Source of the DNA: a virus
Virus record (IMG/VR): IMGVR_UViG_3300009159_000244
Span: 1-28,115 of that record
Direction: 5' to 3' (one strand)
DNA length: 28,115 bases
A program made the translations under genes and the position numbers. Under the pieces are notes generated by a model. That model had not been told where the DNA came from. It was given only the letters and a program-made list of their open reading frames with translations, and did not search any database. Position 1 is the first letter of the stretch. Each line of letters opens with the position of its first letter. This document shows positions 5,843-14,660 of the stretch, piece after piece.

Positions 5843-6615
5843 TGGTTGAAGATATTTTCAAAGTCGAAGAAGCGGAAGTTACACTTACAAAGGATGGAAA
5901 AGTTAGAAAGAGAAGGCCAAAGAAGTCGATAGACTATTTTACCCTAGATACTCAACAAGCTATTCTTGATTATAGATTAGAAACCTCTACTGCAATTAGA
6001 AATAAAATATTTAATGAAAAGATTTACTACGCGTTTTATAAGTTGGCTGAAAATATCATTCATACTTTTAAATTCTACTACACAGAAGTAGATAATATTA
6101 ACGAATTGAAGCATGAGGTAATTGCTTTTTTATTAGAAAAACTACATTTATATAATCAAGATAAAGGTAAAGCTTATTCTTATTTTGGTACTATCGCAAA
6201 ACGTTATTTAATTGTTTATAATAATAATAACTACAAACGATTAAAAGGTAAAGCTACTGTTGAAGAAGTAGATACAGATAAGACGATTACAAATGAGTTA
6301 CTATTAACTCAACCAGATCATTTTGAAGAAGTTAATTTTATTGACCTATACATTAAAGAGGTTGATAATAACCTTTTAGATCTTTTTCCAAAACCACAAG
6401 AAGCTAGAGTTGGAGATGCTATTTTAGAACTATTTAAGAGGAGAGAAAATATAGACATCTTTAATAAGAAAGCTCTCTTCATATACATAAAGGAGATTAC
6501 TGACGCTCCTACTCCCGTGATTACTAAGGTAATAAAAGTTCTAAAAGAGATTTACAGAGAAATGCATAATCAATATCTTGAAGAAGGTACTGAAATTGAC
6601 ATTTATTCAAGCTAG
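5842..6615 (+). CDS. 55: Late-transcription RNA polymerase sigma factor (gp55-like)
   Basis: 257 residues. The basic N-terminus (GKVRKRRPKKSIDYFTLD) is followed by a sigma-region-2-like core at about 55-136, with helices around NELKHEVIAFLLEKLHLYN, then D-K-G-K-A-Y-S-Y-F-G-T-I-A-K-R-Y. That 'sharing of a YF-x-TI-x-(R/K)' segment is the hallmark of T4 gp55-type late sigma factors in T4-like and cyanophage genomes. T4 gp55 is shorter (185 residues); this one has an extra C-terminal helical portion (about 150-257). Known role: it replaces the host sigma factor and directs RNA polymerase to late promoters, with the sliding clamp as activator. The start overlaps the previous stop by one base (TAATG). 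The recurring CTATTTAT motifs are its likely targets. Confidence 0.75.
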   Translation: MVEDIFKVEEAEVTLTKDGKVRKRRPKKSIDYFTLDTQQAILDYRLETSTAIRNKIFNEKIYYAFYKLAENIIHTFKFYYTEVDNINELKHEVIAFLLEKLHLYNQDKGKAYSYFGTIAKRYLIVYNNNNYKRLKGKATVEEVDTDKTITNELLLTQPDHFEEVNFIDLYIKEVDNNLLDLFPKPQEARVGDAILELFKRRENIDIFNKKALFIYIKEITDAPTPVITKVIKVLKEIYREMHNQYLEEGTEIDIYSS

Positions 6616-6632
6616 CTATTTATTTAAAATAG
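6616..6632 (+). promoter_or_regulatory. Late-promoter-like motif CTATTTATTT with dyad
   Basis: CTATTTATTTA begins right at the end of the sigma-factor gene and 21 bases before ATG 6637. CTATTT (6616-6621) and AAATAG (6627-6632) are inverted repeats around ATTTA, so this copy also forms a dyad. Confidence 0.4.
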
Positions 6633-6636
6633 TACT

Positions 6637-6999
6637 ATGAATCTCGATTTTGAATTATACGACGGAAAAAAGTATTCTGATCTAATACAAGATGTAATTA
6701 AGAACCATAAAAATAAGCAATCCCAGATTAAAACATTAATCGGGAACCTTACTGAAATGGTAGATGATGCAGGAACCGCTGTAATTATGGTTCCGTTAAT
6801 TAAAGAGTATTTAGAGATAGATGTTAAGAATGATGACGCTCTTGTAAAGCTTGCTTCAATATTACAGAAAGGCGGACAAGCAGGAGCTGATGCTAGCCAA
6901 GGAGGTTTAAGTGATAAGGATCTCGAATTACTGTTTAGTGATATTCAAAAAACTACAGTAGAAGAATTACAGATAAAGGAATTACCTTCAAGTAAGTAG
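6637..6999 (+). CDS. Hypothetical 120-residue protein heading the spike cluster
   Basis: Unrecognised. It is mostly helical: KYSDLIQDVIKNHKNKQSQIKTLIGNLTEMV, then MVPLIKEYLEIDVKNDDALVKLASIL, with a glycine/alanine-rich linker (GGQAGADASQGG) before the C-terminal helix. No signal peptide or membrane segment. It has its own late-promoter-like motif and is one base from the spike-like gene at 7001, which suggests a structural or assembly (chaperone-type) role in the same complex, though nothing in the sequence proves this. Confidence 0.55.
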   Translation: MNLDFELYDGKKYSDLIQDVIKNHKNKQSQIKTLIGNLTEMVDDAGTAVIMVPLIKEYLEIDVKNDDALVKLASILQKGGQAGADASQGGLSDKDLELLFSDIQKTTVEELQIKELPSSK

Positions 7000-7000
7000 T

Positions 7001-7951
7001 ATGGCAGATAATCAATCTTTTTCGCAGTTTATGAATTCTCTATCTCCGTTTGGAGGTGGAGGAGTTGGAAATGCACCTATACTAGCACGTGTTGCACACG
7101 TAGTTCAAGGGCCTTATTTTGTAGGAACCAGTATACCAGATCCCTACTACGATAATCCTACAGATATAAGCACTATAACCTTTCAGGTAATTAACTCAAA
7201 TCAAAGCTCTACCCTAACAAGCACTGGTAACGTTACTGCAAAACCTATAAACTCAGCATTTAAACAAGTACCTATTGAAGGAGAGATAGTATATGTAGTA
7301 CCTGGTCCTAGTGTAGATATGAATGAAAATGCGCAGCGCCAAGACTTTTATTATTTTCAACCTTATAATATATGGAATGCTGCTAATAATAACGCCTTTC
7401 CTAATATGCAAGACTACGGTGCTTACATAAACAGGATTCTACGTACCTACCAAGATAGTATGGGTACAAAGCAAGCTACAAATACTTCTGTAACTAGTTC
7501 CCTAACTTTTCCTCTAGGTCCAAATTTTCCTGAAAAAGCAGATGTTAAGACTTTAAGACAATTTACAGGTGATGTAACTTTAGAAGGAAGATGGGGCAAT
7601 TCAATTAGATTCGGATCTACTACAGCATTAAACGGATATGAAAATAACTGGTCAGCTACTGGATCTGCTGGAGAGCCTATTACTATTATAAGAAATGGAC
7701 AAGGTAAGCAAGCTAGTACTAAAGCATGGTTTCCTACTGTAGAAGATATTAATAGAGATCCTTCTTCTATATACTTAACTGCAGGACAGAAAATACAAAT
7801 TGATGATTTATCGAATTTTAGTTTAGCAAGTTTAAGTGTGCAAGTAGAGGTTATTAAAACAAACGCTATTCCAATTCAACAACAATTAACAAGCACTAAT
7901 ACTCTTTCTCTTCGACAACAAGATGAACGTATTAGTGAATTTAATAAATAA
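7001..7951 (+). CDS. Baseplate hub/spike-like structural protein, N-terminal part
   Basis: 316 residues. It is beta-rich: an N-terminal stretch NAPILARVAHVVQGPYFV leads into an OB-like segment with PIEGEIVYVVPGPS. The second half holds T-G-D-V-T-L-E-G-R-W-G-N-S-I-R-F-G, then GEPITIIRNGQ and DPSSIYLTAGQKI. These features recur in phage hub or spike proteins that combine an OB-like domain with a beta-helix-like region. The frame stops at TAA 7949-7951 just as the repetitive spike section should begin; the next gene (7953) continues it. A function in the central baseplate spike is inferred from the layout and neighbours. A puncturing-lysozyme domain, as in T4 gp5, is not seen. Confidence 0.5.
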   Translation: MADNQSFSQFMNSLSPFGGGGVGNAPILARVAHVVQGPYFVGTSIPDPYYDNPTDISTITFQVINSNQSSTLTSTGNVTAKPINSAFKQVPIEGEIVYVVPGPSVDMNENAQRQDFYYFQPYNIWNAANNNAFPNMQDYGAYINRILRTYQDSMGTKQATNTSVTSSLTFPLGPNFPEKADVKTLRQFTGDVTLEGRWGNSIRFGSTTALNGYENNWSATGSAGEPITIIRNGQGKQASTKAWFPTVEDINRDPSSIYLTAGQKIQIDDLSNFSLASLSVQVEVIKTNAIPIQQQLTSTNTLSLRQQDERISEFNK

Positions 7952-7952
7952 A

Positions 7953-8381
7953 ATGTATACACCTCAATTTCCATATTTAAGCAATCAAGCTATTATAACA
8001 TCAGGAAGAGTAACTATACACTCTTACGATGATTTTATCTTCTTGTTTGGTAAAAAAGGAGTAGCTATTTCCTCTCCTAGTACATTTACTGTAGACGCTA
8101 ACGAAAGAACTATTATAGCTTCTCGTCATATAGAATTGGGTTATCACGCAGAGACAATAGGAGAGCCTATAATGCTCGGTAAAACTACAGCGCAACAATT
8201 AGGACGTTTATTAGATGCTATTGATAATTTAAGTAAAGCTTTAAATACATTACAGATAGGAGAGATGGATACTGCTGTTCCTTTAATTAAACAAGCTTCT
8301 ATTGTTTTAAGTAGTACAGCTAAGAATGTAAAAGCACAGCTAAGTACTAGCTGCTTATCTAAAACTACATACACTAGGTAA
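7953..8381 (+). CDS. Spike-like beta-repeat protein, probable C-terminal part of the gene at 7001
   Basis: 142 residues from ATG 7953, two bases after the previous stop and in the +1 frame. It starts with strand-turn repeats (NQAIITSGRVTIHS, then FIFLFGKKGVAISSPSTFTVDA, then RTIIASRHIELG) like the stacked turns of a spike beta-helix. A helical tail follows (LLDAIDNLSKALNTL...). In comparable phage proteins I recall this segment being continuous with the LTAGQKI region of the upstream gene, so the two are probably one product split by gene fission, a frameshift or an assembly error. An alternative start upstream at 7923 overlaps the previous gene. The last base of its stop is the A of the next ATG. 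Confidence 0.5.
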   Translation: MYTPQFPYLSNQAIITSGRVTIHSYDDFIFLFGKKGVAISSPSTFTVDANERTIIASRHIELGYHAETIGEPIMLGKTTAQQLGRLLDAIDNLSKALNTLQIGEMDTAVPLIKQASIVLSSTAKNVKAQLSTSCLSKTTYTR

Positions 8382-10330
8382 TGAGTAATAGTAAAATTTT
8401 ACCCCCACTAGGAAAAGCGGTTGCAACTTCTGCAAACGCCCTCGGAACACTTCAAGTAGGTATAGATAAAGTATTATGGGGAAGTGATACTCCAACAACA
8501 AAAGCAACCGCTAAATACGATCCAGTATCTGGATCTTTAAAATATACTTCTGTACCAAGAACACCACCTACTCCTCCAAAAAATGCTATAGAATCCTTTG
8601 CACAGTCTGGTCTATTCAATGCACTCGATCTTTTAAATTCAGTAGACTTATGTAATATACTAACATATCTTACCGATATGACCTCTTCTAGCAAAAAAGC
8701 CCGTAAGCCAAAAACTGAATGGACTGCTGCTGAAACCGCCCTATACGCTCTTCAAGATGCTGCTGCACAAGTACAAACACAAATAGATAAGTATACAGCC
8801 TTTCCTAATGTTTTTATCGGATCATATGTAGGAACAGGACCAAACGCTGTGCCAATTGATCAAGCCGTATCTCAATCAGGAGCACCAAAAGACGGAGGCT
8901 CTCAAGTTACTGCCTACAATACATACTTTTTGATGCAAGCGATTAAAGATTCTTTTGATCTTTCTGGACAAAGCACTGGTTCTATATTTAATGCACAAGA
9001 TGCAACCTTATTATCTACAGTACCCGGACTTGGCGGTAATTTAAATTTTATAGATGATTTTATAGGAACGGTTAATAAGTATAGTGATTATAGAAATATT
9101 CCTAATACTGAATTACAAAAAATAGTAAATCAAATAAATCAAATCAGATCTGTATGCGTTACTATTCAGAACTTAGATTTTAAAAACGCAGCAGCTTTAG
9201 TAGGTAATTTTTTAGGAACCGATATTAGAGCTCAAATACAGAGATTAGGAGAGTTTATAAATCCTACTGGTATTATAAAAGAATTAAAAGGCATTAATAA
9301 TTCACTTCAAGCTTTTATTAGAATTGCACGACAAGTACAAGGTGTTTTGAGCTTAGGTCAATTTTTAATTAAACTAGCCTTAGTGTTTAATAAAATATTC
9401 GAATTTGTTCAGCAGTTTATTTTAAACTCCCCTCTTCCTGCAGCATTAGCTCCAGTAGGTGCTATTAGTAGACTTGAAGCAGCTAGAATAAGAGCTAAAG
9501 ACGAAACCGACGGAGTTAGCGTTCTTTTAAAGACTATTAATTCTCTCCTTGAAGTAGCTGTAAATTTTATAAGGTATATTCTTGCAAATACTAATGAATT
9601 AATTGGAAGATTGAGTATAATACTTGCTAATCTTGAAGCATGTGAAGCAGTTAAAAACTCAGACGTAATATCTCAACTTCAAGAAACTAGGAATAATTTA
9701 ATAGCTTTACAAGATCAATTTAAAACTTATATAACGCAATATGACTCTAAAACAGATATAAGAAGTAAAATGTTTGGAGTATATGATATTAGAGTAGTAG
9801 ATGAGGAATTAACTGATAGAGCGGTAACAAATAAAAGAAGAAGGGGAATAGCACTAGATATAAGCGGTCAAATAGTAGCTCAGTCAGATCTAACTTTCGC
9901 AACAAATACATCAGTAATTATAGCAGAAGTACAGCATAAGCTAATGGCTCTTGGATTAGTTAAATCTGGAGTAGGCTTAATTGATGCAGCAACGTTAGGA
10001 ACTATTGCAACTTCTATTAACTACTTAGATAGCAATGATGTAGCAGAAAATGATTTGAATATAGGTAAATCTGCAAAAGATAGCGCAGCTACAGCACAAG
10101 CTTTAAATATATCCACCTTTATAGATAAAACACCTGGAGGACAGGCATTTAGACAAAAATCAAATGAAATAATGGATGTTTATACCGCTAATGCAAAACA
10201 GCAAGCTAGCGGACAGAAAACGAGCACAAGTAATGGAGCTGGATCTAGTGCAGGAAATACGCAGAATATAAACAAAGTAGGGTATAATAATATAGGGCTA
10301 AATAACAAAGACACTAAGACACTAAGATAA
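8381..10330 (+). CDS. Large helical virion structural protein
   Basis: 649 residues. A Ser/Thr/Pro-rich N-terminus (about 1-75, including PRTPPTPP) is followed by long alpha-helical sections with few charged motifs. These include a hydrophobic helical stretch around residues 315-360 that is amphipathic rather than a clear membrane span, and a helical section to about 475 (LQETRNNLIALQDQFKTYIT). Near 490-530 is a compact segment with NKRRRGIALDISGQIVAQ. The C-terminal 80 residues are low-complexity and Ser/Asn/Gly/Gln-rich. Position directly after the spike genes and before the wedge operon points to a baseplate or tail structural protein. No named family is recognised, and a tape-measure role is possible but not supported by repeats or length. 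Confidence 0.5.
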   Translation: MSNSKILPPLGKAVATSANALGTLQVGIDKVLWGSDTPTTKATAKYDPVSGSLKYTSVPRTPPTPPKNAIESFAQSGLFNALDLLNSVDLCNILTYLTDMTSSSKKARKPKTEWTAAETALYALQDAAAQVQTQIDKYTAFPNVFIGSYVGTGPNAVPIDQAVSQSGAPKDGGSQVTAYNTYFLMQAIKDSFDLSGQSTGSIFNAQDATLLSTVPGLGGNLNFIDDFIGTVNKYSDYRNIPNTELQKIVNQINQIRSVCVTIQNLDFKNAAALVGNFLGTDIRAQIQRLGEFINPTGIIKELKGINNSLQAFIRIARQVQGVLSLGQFLIKLALVFNKIFEFVQQFILNSPLPAALAPVGAISRLEAARIRAKDETDGVSVLLKTINSLLEVAVNFIRYILANTNELIGRLSIILANLEACEAVKNSDVISQLQETRNNLIALQDQFKTYITQYDSKTDIRSKMFGVYDIRVVDEELTDRAVTNKRRRGIALDISGQIVAQSDLTFATNTSVIIAEVQHKLMALGLVKSGVGLIDAATLGTIATSINYLDSNDVAENDLNIGKSAKDSAATAQALNISTFIDKTPGGQAFRQKSNEIMDVYTANAKQQASGQKTSTSNGAGSSAGNTQNINKVGYNNIGLNNKDTKTLR

Positions 10331-10348
10331 TAAAAACATAGCAACCAA

Positions 10349-10361
10349 ATATTTATAACAT
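10349..10361 (+). promoter_or_regulatory. Late-promoter-like motif ATATTTATAACAT
   Basis: ATATTTATAACAT abuts the ATG at 10362. It shares the TATTTATAA core with the copy at 19397 but lacks the leading C. Confidence 0.35.
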
Positions 10362-10793
10362 ATGGCAAATTCAGACGCACTTAGAAAATTAATCCGCGAA
10401 GAGGTTAGAGCTGTATTCCAACAAGAATTAGCTGGAATCCTAAAAGAAGCTATTATAGCTAATAAAGGTCAGCAAACTATCGTAGAATCGACGAGACCTA
10501 TAGCAAAACCAGCTACTCCTGCTACTATGAACAGATCTGTACCTAGACCTATCGCCCCTGTATTATCCCCAGGCAATCCATTGAATAGCCTACTTGCCGA
10601 GACAGCTCAATCTATGACTATGGATGAATTCGGTGATTTAAATGGTGAGGGAGTAGAAAAAGACGTTCCTATTGTAGAATCAGTAGGAGAAATGTTTGCA
10701 TCTGCAAAAGGAAGATCTAATCTAGAAGCAATTCAAATTAATGCAGTTCCTGATTTTACTCACATGATGGCGAAAATGGGCATAAACGAATAG
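10362..10793 (+). CDS. Hypothetical 143-residue protein at the head of the baseplate wedge operon
   Basis: An N-terminal amphipathic helix (residues 1-35, SDALRKLIREEVRAVFQQELAG) is followed by a long Pro/Thr/Ala-rich extended region (about 45-80) and a short C-terminal segment (NAVPDFTHMMAKMG). This looks like a small oligomerising helix plus a flexible tail, common in virion accessory proteins. It lies five bases upstream of the gp25-like gene and behind its own late-promoter-like motif. No homologue is named. Confidence 0.55.
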   Translation: MANSDALRKLIREEVRAVFQQELAGILKEAIIANKGQQTIVESTRPIAKPATPATMNRSVPRPIAPVLSPGNPLNSLLAETAQSMTMDEFGDLNGEGVEKDVPIVESVGEMFASAKGRSNLEAIQINAVPDFTHMMAKMGINE

Positions 10794-10798
10794 TATAA

Positions 10799-11212
10799 AT
10801 GGCATACGGTTTAAAGCAAATAAATGTACTTGACTTAAGATCCTCTACAGGAGTTGGGGTTGCTTTGCCATTTAATACACCTGCTGTTTTTCAGACAGTA
10901 TATACCACACAAGAGCAGCTAAAGTATAATATGATTAATTTCCTATTAACTAATAAGCGCGAAAGGATTTTTAATCCAAATTTTGGAGCAGGAATAAGGG
11001 ATAAGGTTTTCGATCAAATTAGTCAAGATACTATAGATAGCTTAGATGTACAAATAAGAGCAGGAATAGAGGCTTACTTTCCAAATGTAACAATTACACA
11101 GTTAACTTTTAAAGGAAGTCCAAATGAGAATTTACTTTCAATTCAGTTTTCGTATAGTATAAAAAACACAGGCGTAACCGATAATATAATACTAGATTTA
11201 AATGGCCAATAA
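10799..11212 (+). CDS. 25: Baseplate wedge protein gp25-like
   Basis: 137 residues of the GPW/gp25 family. Typical features are QEQLKYNMINFLLTNKRERIFNPNFGAGIRD (the helix, then the 'GER'-like turn and P-x-FG, at about residues 38-70), a helical SLDVQIRAGIEAYFP, and a final beta pair (LSIQFSYSIK). gp25 lies in the inner baseplate and initiates sheath assembly. The family was once thought lysozyme-like, but it is a structural protein. The next gene starts inside the last 11 bases of this one, as in many tail operons. There is no Shine-Dalgarno sequence before the ATG (TATAAATGG). Confidence 0.85.
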   Translation: MAYGLKQINVLDLRSSTGVGVALPFNTPAVFQTVYTTQEQLKYNMINFLLTNKRERIFNPNFGAGIRDKVFDQISQDTIDSLDVQIRAGIEAYFPNVTITQLTFKGSPNENLLSIQFSYSIKNTGVTDNIILDLNGQ

Positions 11213-13064
11213 GAATATAACATACCTAAATAAAGACTTTTCTACTTTTAGAGCAGCGCTAATTGAGTACGCTAAAGCTTATTATCCTCAATCCTATAAC
11301 GACTTTTCTACATCATCTCCTGGTACTATGTTTATTGAGATGGCTTCTTATGTCGGGGATGTATTATCTTTTTATCTAGACAATCAAGTTCAAGAAAACT
11401 TTTTAGAATACGCTAAGCAAACTAATAATTTATACACTTTAGCTTACATGATGGGTTATAGACCTAAAGTAACTTCTGCAGCAATGGTTACCCTAGATGT
11501 CTATCAACAAATACCCGCCTCCGGTTCAAATTACGATCCCGATTTTAGTTACGCAATGATTATTGAAGAGGGAATGCAAATTAGATCTAATATTAATAGC
11601 GCAAATTATTTCTACTGTCCTAATAGAGTAAATTTTAATTTATCTTCTTCTATTGATCCGACTGAAATCTCAGTATATACAACATCTGGAGGAAATCCAG
11701 ATACCTATTTACTTAAAAAATCTACAATTGCAATGTCTGGTCAAGCAAAGAGTACTAGCATTTCTTTTGGAGCTGCTGAGAGATTTCCAATAAGAACATT
11801 ACAAGATAGTAATATTATAGAAATACTTAGCATATATGATCAAACAACAGGATTTAGGTGGTATGAAGTCCCTTATTTAGCTCAAGAATTTATTTTAAAT
11901 CCTGTAACAAATACAGCTTTACTATATCCACAGCTATATCAAGAAGCAAATCAAGTTCCTTATATACTAGAAAAACTTCCAGTACCTAGAAGATTTGTAT
12001 CTAGATTTACTGCTAATAATATACTAGAATTAGAATTTGGTGCAGGTATTCAATCTGCCTCTGGTTCAATTCCAAATCCATTTAACGTAGGTATCGGAAC
12101 AGTTAACGGTATCGATTTATTAAATACAGCATTTGATCCTACAAACTTTGTAGTAAATCAATCTTATGGTCTAGCTCCTGTAAATACAAACTTAACGGTA
12201 AGTTATTTAGTAGGCGGAGGTGCTGGAGCAAATGTAAATACAAACGAGTTAACTAATATTATTGTTGCAAATACTAGCTTTCCTAATACAGGAGTTCCTT
12301 CTATACAAGCTTTAACACAAACTACCTTAGCAACTAATAATAACACTCAAGCAGTTGGGGGAGGAGATGGAGATACTCCAGACAGTATTAGATTAAATAC
12401 GCTTGCTAAGTTCCCATCTCAGATGAGAGCTGTAACACAGCAGGATTATTTAGGAACTGTATTAGGTATGCCGCCAAAGTTTGGACAAGTAGCAAAAGCT
12501 TATGTAACAAAAGATGCTGCTTTATTCTCTCAGTACTTAAGAAATGAACCAGGCGAAAGAGATCCTCTTGCAACTTCTATTTACTTACTAAGCTACGATA
12601 CAGACGGAACTTTTATAGACCCAGGACCAGCTTTATATCAAAATATACAGACTTATTTATCTGATTATAGAATGTTAACAGATACTATTTTATTAAAACC
12701 AGCTTATATTATTAACATACAAGTAGGCTTTGATATTATTATAAGACCAAACTATACTTCAAGAGAGGTAATCGCAGCTTGTTTAGTTGCATTAAAAGCA
12801 TATTTTGCAAGAGAAAATTGGCAAATAAATCAACCGATTATAATGTCTGAAATTTACACTTTACTCGATCAAATAGCGGGTGTACAGACAGTTCAAAAAG
12901 TAAATATTAGAAACATAGCAGGAACAACATCAGGTTATTCTCAATATAGTTATGACATATCAGGCGCAAGCTTGAACGGAGTTATTTATCCTTCACTAGA
13001 TCCAAGTATCTTTGAAGTTAAATACCCGGACACAGATATTCAAGGACGCATAGTAACAATGTAA
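11202..13064 (+). CDS. 6: Baseplate wedge protein gp6/J-like
   Basis: 620 residues, near the T4 gp6 size (660). The N-terminus carries DFSTFRAALIEYAKAYYP (about 12-30), then SPGTMFIEMASYVGDVLSFYLDNQVQENFLEYAKQTNN (about 39-76). This is the clear J/gp6 signature (gly-x-met-x-ile-glu...D-x-LSFYLD-x-Q). A long beta-rich middle and a C-terminal domain with GVQTVQKVNIRN follow. In the T4 baseplate, two gp6 copies clamp one gp7; the same arrangement is known for P2-type tails. The start overlaps gp25. Confidence 0.85.
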   Translation: MANKNITYLNKDFSTFRAALIEYAKAYYPQSYNDFSTSSPGTMFIEMASYVGDVLSFYLDNQVQENFLEYAKQTNNLYTLAYMMGYRPKVTSAAMVTLDVYQQIPASGSNYDPDFSYAMIIEEGMQIRSNINSANYFYCPNRVNFNLSSSIDPTEISVYTTSGGNPDTYLLKKSTIAMSGQAKSTSISFGAAERFPIRTLQDSNIIEILSIYDQTTGFRWYEVPYLAQEFILNPVTNTALLYPQLYQEANQVPYILEKLPVPRRFVSRFTANNILELEFGAGIQSASGSIPNPFNVGIGTVNGIDLLNTAFDPTNFVVNQSYGLAPVNTNLTVSYLVGGGAGANVNTNELTNIIVANTSFPNTGVPSIQALTQTTLATNNNTQAVGGGDGDTPDSIRLNTLAKFPSQMRAVTQQDYLGTVLGMPPKFGQVAKAYVTKDAALFSQYLRNEPGERDPLATSIYLLSYDTDGTFIDPGPALYQNIQTYLSDYRMLTDTILLKPAYIINIQVGFDIIIRPNYTSREVIAACLVALKAYFARENWQINQPIIMSEIYTLLDQIAGVQTVQKVNIRNIAGTTSGYSQYSYDISGASLNGVIYPSLDPSIFEVKYPDTDIQGRIVTM

Positions 13065-13068
13065 TAAA

Positions 13069-14313
13069 ATGGCAGTATATAACATATTCGCATCAGCAGA
13101 TGCAACACTTTATTCTCTATACCCTGTAAAAAATACCGGTAGAGACCCTATACTTGAAGTATCTGTTAAAAACTCTCAAGATGGAACAAGATTTTTGTAT
13201 AGAAATCCTATCACAGAGAATCCGTATTACACTTACGATTTAGCCGAAGCAGGAAACTATTCAACCTCAGACGCTTTTTTTCCTGGACATGATGTTAGAA
13301 GATCTGTATTACAGTTTTCTGATAAAGATATCAACCTATTACAAACTTTTGCAAGTCAGTCTATAAGCGGTGCATATCAAGCAAATTTACAATTATATTT
13401 AGCGACTGCACAAAATTTAAGTACAACTTATTCTCTTGATGTATTTCCTATCTCACAGTCTTGGTGTATGGGTACAGGGCAATATGCTCAAGTACCTCAA
13501 TCTGTAAACGGAGTATCATGGACGTATACTTGTACGTCTGCTAGCTCTCCTGCATGGGTTACAGGCGGAGGTACATGGAATAATATACCAGCATCTCAGA
13601 GCTTTGATTATATGTCAAATAAAGATATTAATATCGATATAACTGATATTATGACTGGATGGTTTTCTGGTTCAATCCCTAATAACGGACTAATCGTTAA
13701 ACATCCTCAAGAAGTAGAAGATAATCCAAATTCGTACATAGACTTAAAATATTTTTCTGTAGATACGCATACTATTTATCCTCCTACCATACAATTTAAA
13801 TGGGATGATTCTTATTTCTATCCTCAAAATTATAATTATGTTTTATCGGATCAAATAACAATTACCCTTGCTAATAATCCTGGACAGTTTTTGCAGGGAG
13901 ATAATTATAAAATGAGATTATCTACAAGACTAACTTATCCTCCTAGAAAATTTACAACATCTTCTGTTTATTTAACCGATATGATTTTATCTAAAAATAC
14001 TCTTTGGGGGTTACAGGATGTAAAGACCGGCGAAATGATAGTTGATTTTGAAGATCCATATACAAGAGTAAGTTGTGATAGCGTAGGTAACTATTTTAAT
14101 TTAAATACTAGCGGATTAGAGATTAATAGATTTTACCGCGTTTTAGTTAGAACTAAAATATACTCTACAAAGTACGGTCCATTATCTGTCTATAATAGCT
14201 TTCAATCAATATATGATAGTCTAGCTAGGTATAGCCCGGACGAGTTAGAGTTGTTGCCAGCAGAAGTAGTCACATACAGCGGGCAGAATTTAGTATTTAA
14301 AATTGTAGCATAA
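13069..14313 (+). CDS. Baseplate/tail structural protein with a DNRLRE-type beta-sandwich
   Basis: 414 residues. Residues about 1-230 show the pattern of a DNRLRE (CBM-like) domain: an initial 'DATLYSLYP' strand, RRSVLQFSDKDI, then ANLQLYLATAQ, LDVFPISQSWCMG, WVTGGGTWN, DINIDITDIMTGWFSG, SIPNNGLIVKHP. Such domains are known in cell-surface and phage adhesion proteins. The remaining 180 residues are another beta-rich domain (RVLVRTKIYSTKYGPLSVY). Position between gp6-like and a large gp7-like protein suggests a baseplate-attached component rather than a free fibre. Start GTAATAAAATGG, four bases after the gp6 stop; no Shine-Dalgarno. Confidence 0.55.
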   Translation: MAVYNIFASADATLYSLYPVKNTGRDPILEVSVKNSQDGTRFLYRNPITENPYYTYDLAEAGNYSTSDAFFPGHDVRRSVLQFSDKDINLLQTFASQSISGAYQANLQLYLATAQNLSTTYSLDVFPISQSWCMGTGQYAQVPQSVNGVSWTYTCTSASSPAWVTGGGTWNNIPASQSFDYMSNKDINIDITDIMTGWFSGSIPNNGLIVKHPQEVEDNPNSYIDLKYFSVDTHTIYPPTIQFKWDDSYFYPQNYNYVLSDQITITLANNPGQFLQGDNYKMRLSTRLTYPPRKFTTSSVYLTDMILSKNTLWGLQDVKTGEMIVDFEDPYTRVSCDSVGNYFNLNTSGLEINRFYRVLVRTKIYSTKYGPLSVYNSFQSIYDSLARYSPDELELLPAEVVTYSGQNLVFKIVA

Positions 14314-14660
14314 TGTCAGAAGAAGTTAAATTAATAAAAGAAGTTTACGGACGTAATACTTACGTAACGGTAATAGATACATCTTTTAGTGAATTATATA
14401 GTCCTGTTACTGCTTCTGTACAGCCAGGCATAAATACTTCGGTTGAATTATTCTTCGATGCATATAACGCACTCTTTTTTCAAATACCAGCTACTGGAGA
14501 ATTAAACTCTCACGAGTACTTAGTAAGAAGAAGTACAGAATATTTAGGCGGAGGAGTAATGACCGATACAGAAAAAGCTTATATTGAAGAGATAAACTCT
14601 TTAAGGCAGCAATTGCTAGAAGCAAGTACGGATTATTTAAATGTAAATAACATAGTTTAA
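14313..14660 (+). CDS. Small baseplate-associated protein
   Basis: 115 residues, unrecognised. Beta-strands (NTYVTVIDTSF..., TASVQPGINTSVELFF) are followed by a helical C-terminus (TDTEKAYIEEINSLRQQLLEAS) that could form a coiled coil. One-base overlaps (TAATG) tie it to both neighbours, so it is translated with the DNRLRE-type gene before it and the giant gene after it. This tight coupling is the main reason to infer a role in the same wedge complex. Confidence 0.6.
   Translation: MSEEVKLIKEVYGRNTYVTVIDTSFSELYSPVTASVQPGINTSVELFFDAYNALFFQIPATGELNSHEYLVRRSTEYLGGGVMTDTEKAYIEEINSLRQQLLEASTDYLNVNNIV

Noticed and set aside
7001-8381. Lysozyme domain in the spike as in T4 gp5
   Set aside because: No lysozyme catalytic pattern is visible in either part.
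10795-10802. TATAAATG as a forward T4-type late promoter for the gp25-like gene
   Set aside because: It overlaps the start codon, lacks the final A of TATAAATA and lies inside an operon already preceded by the motif at 10349.
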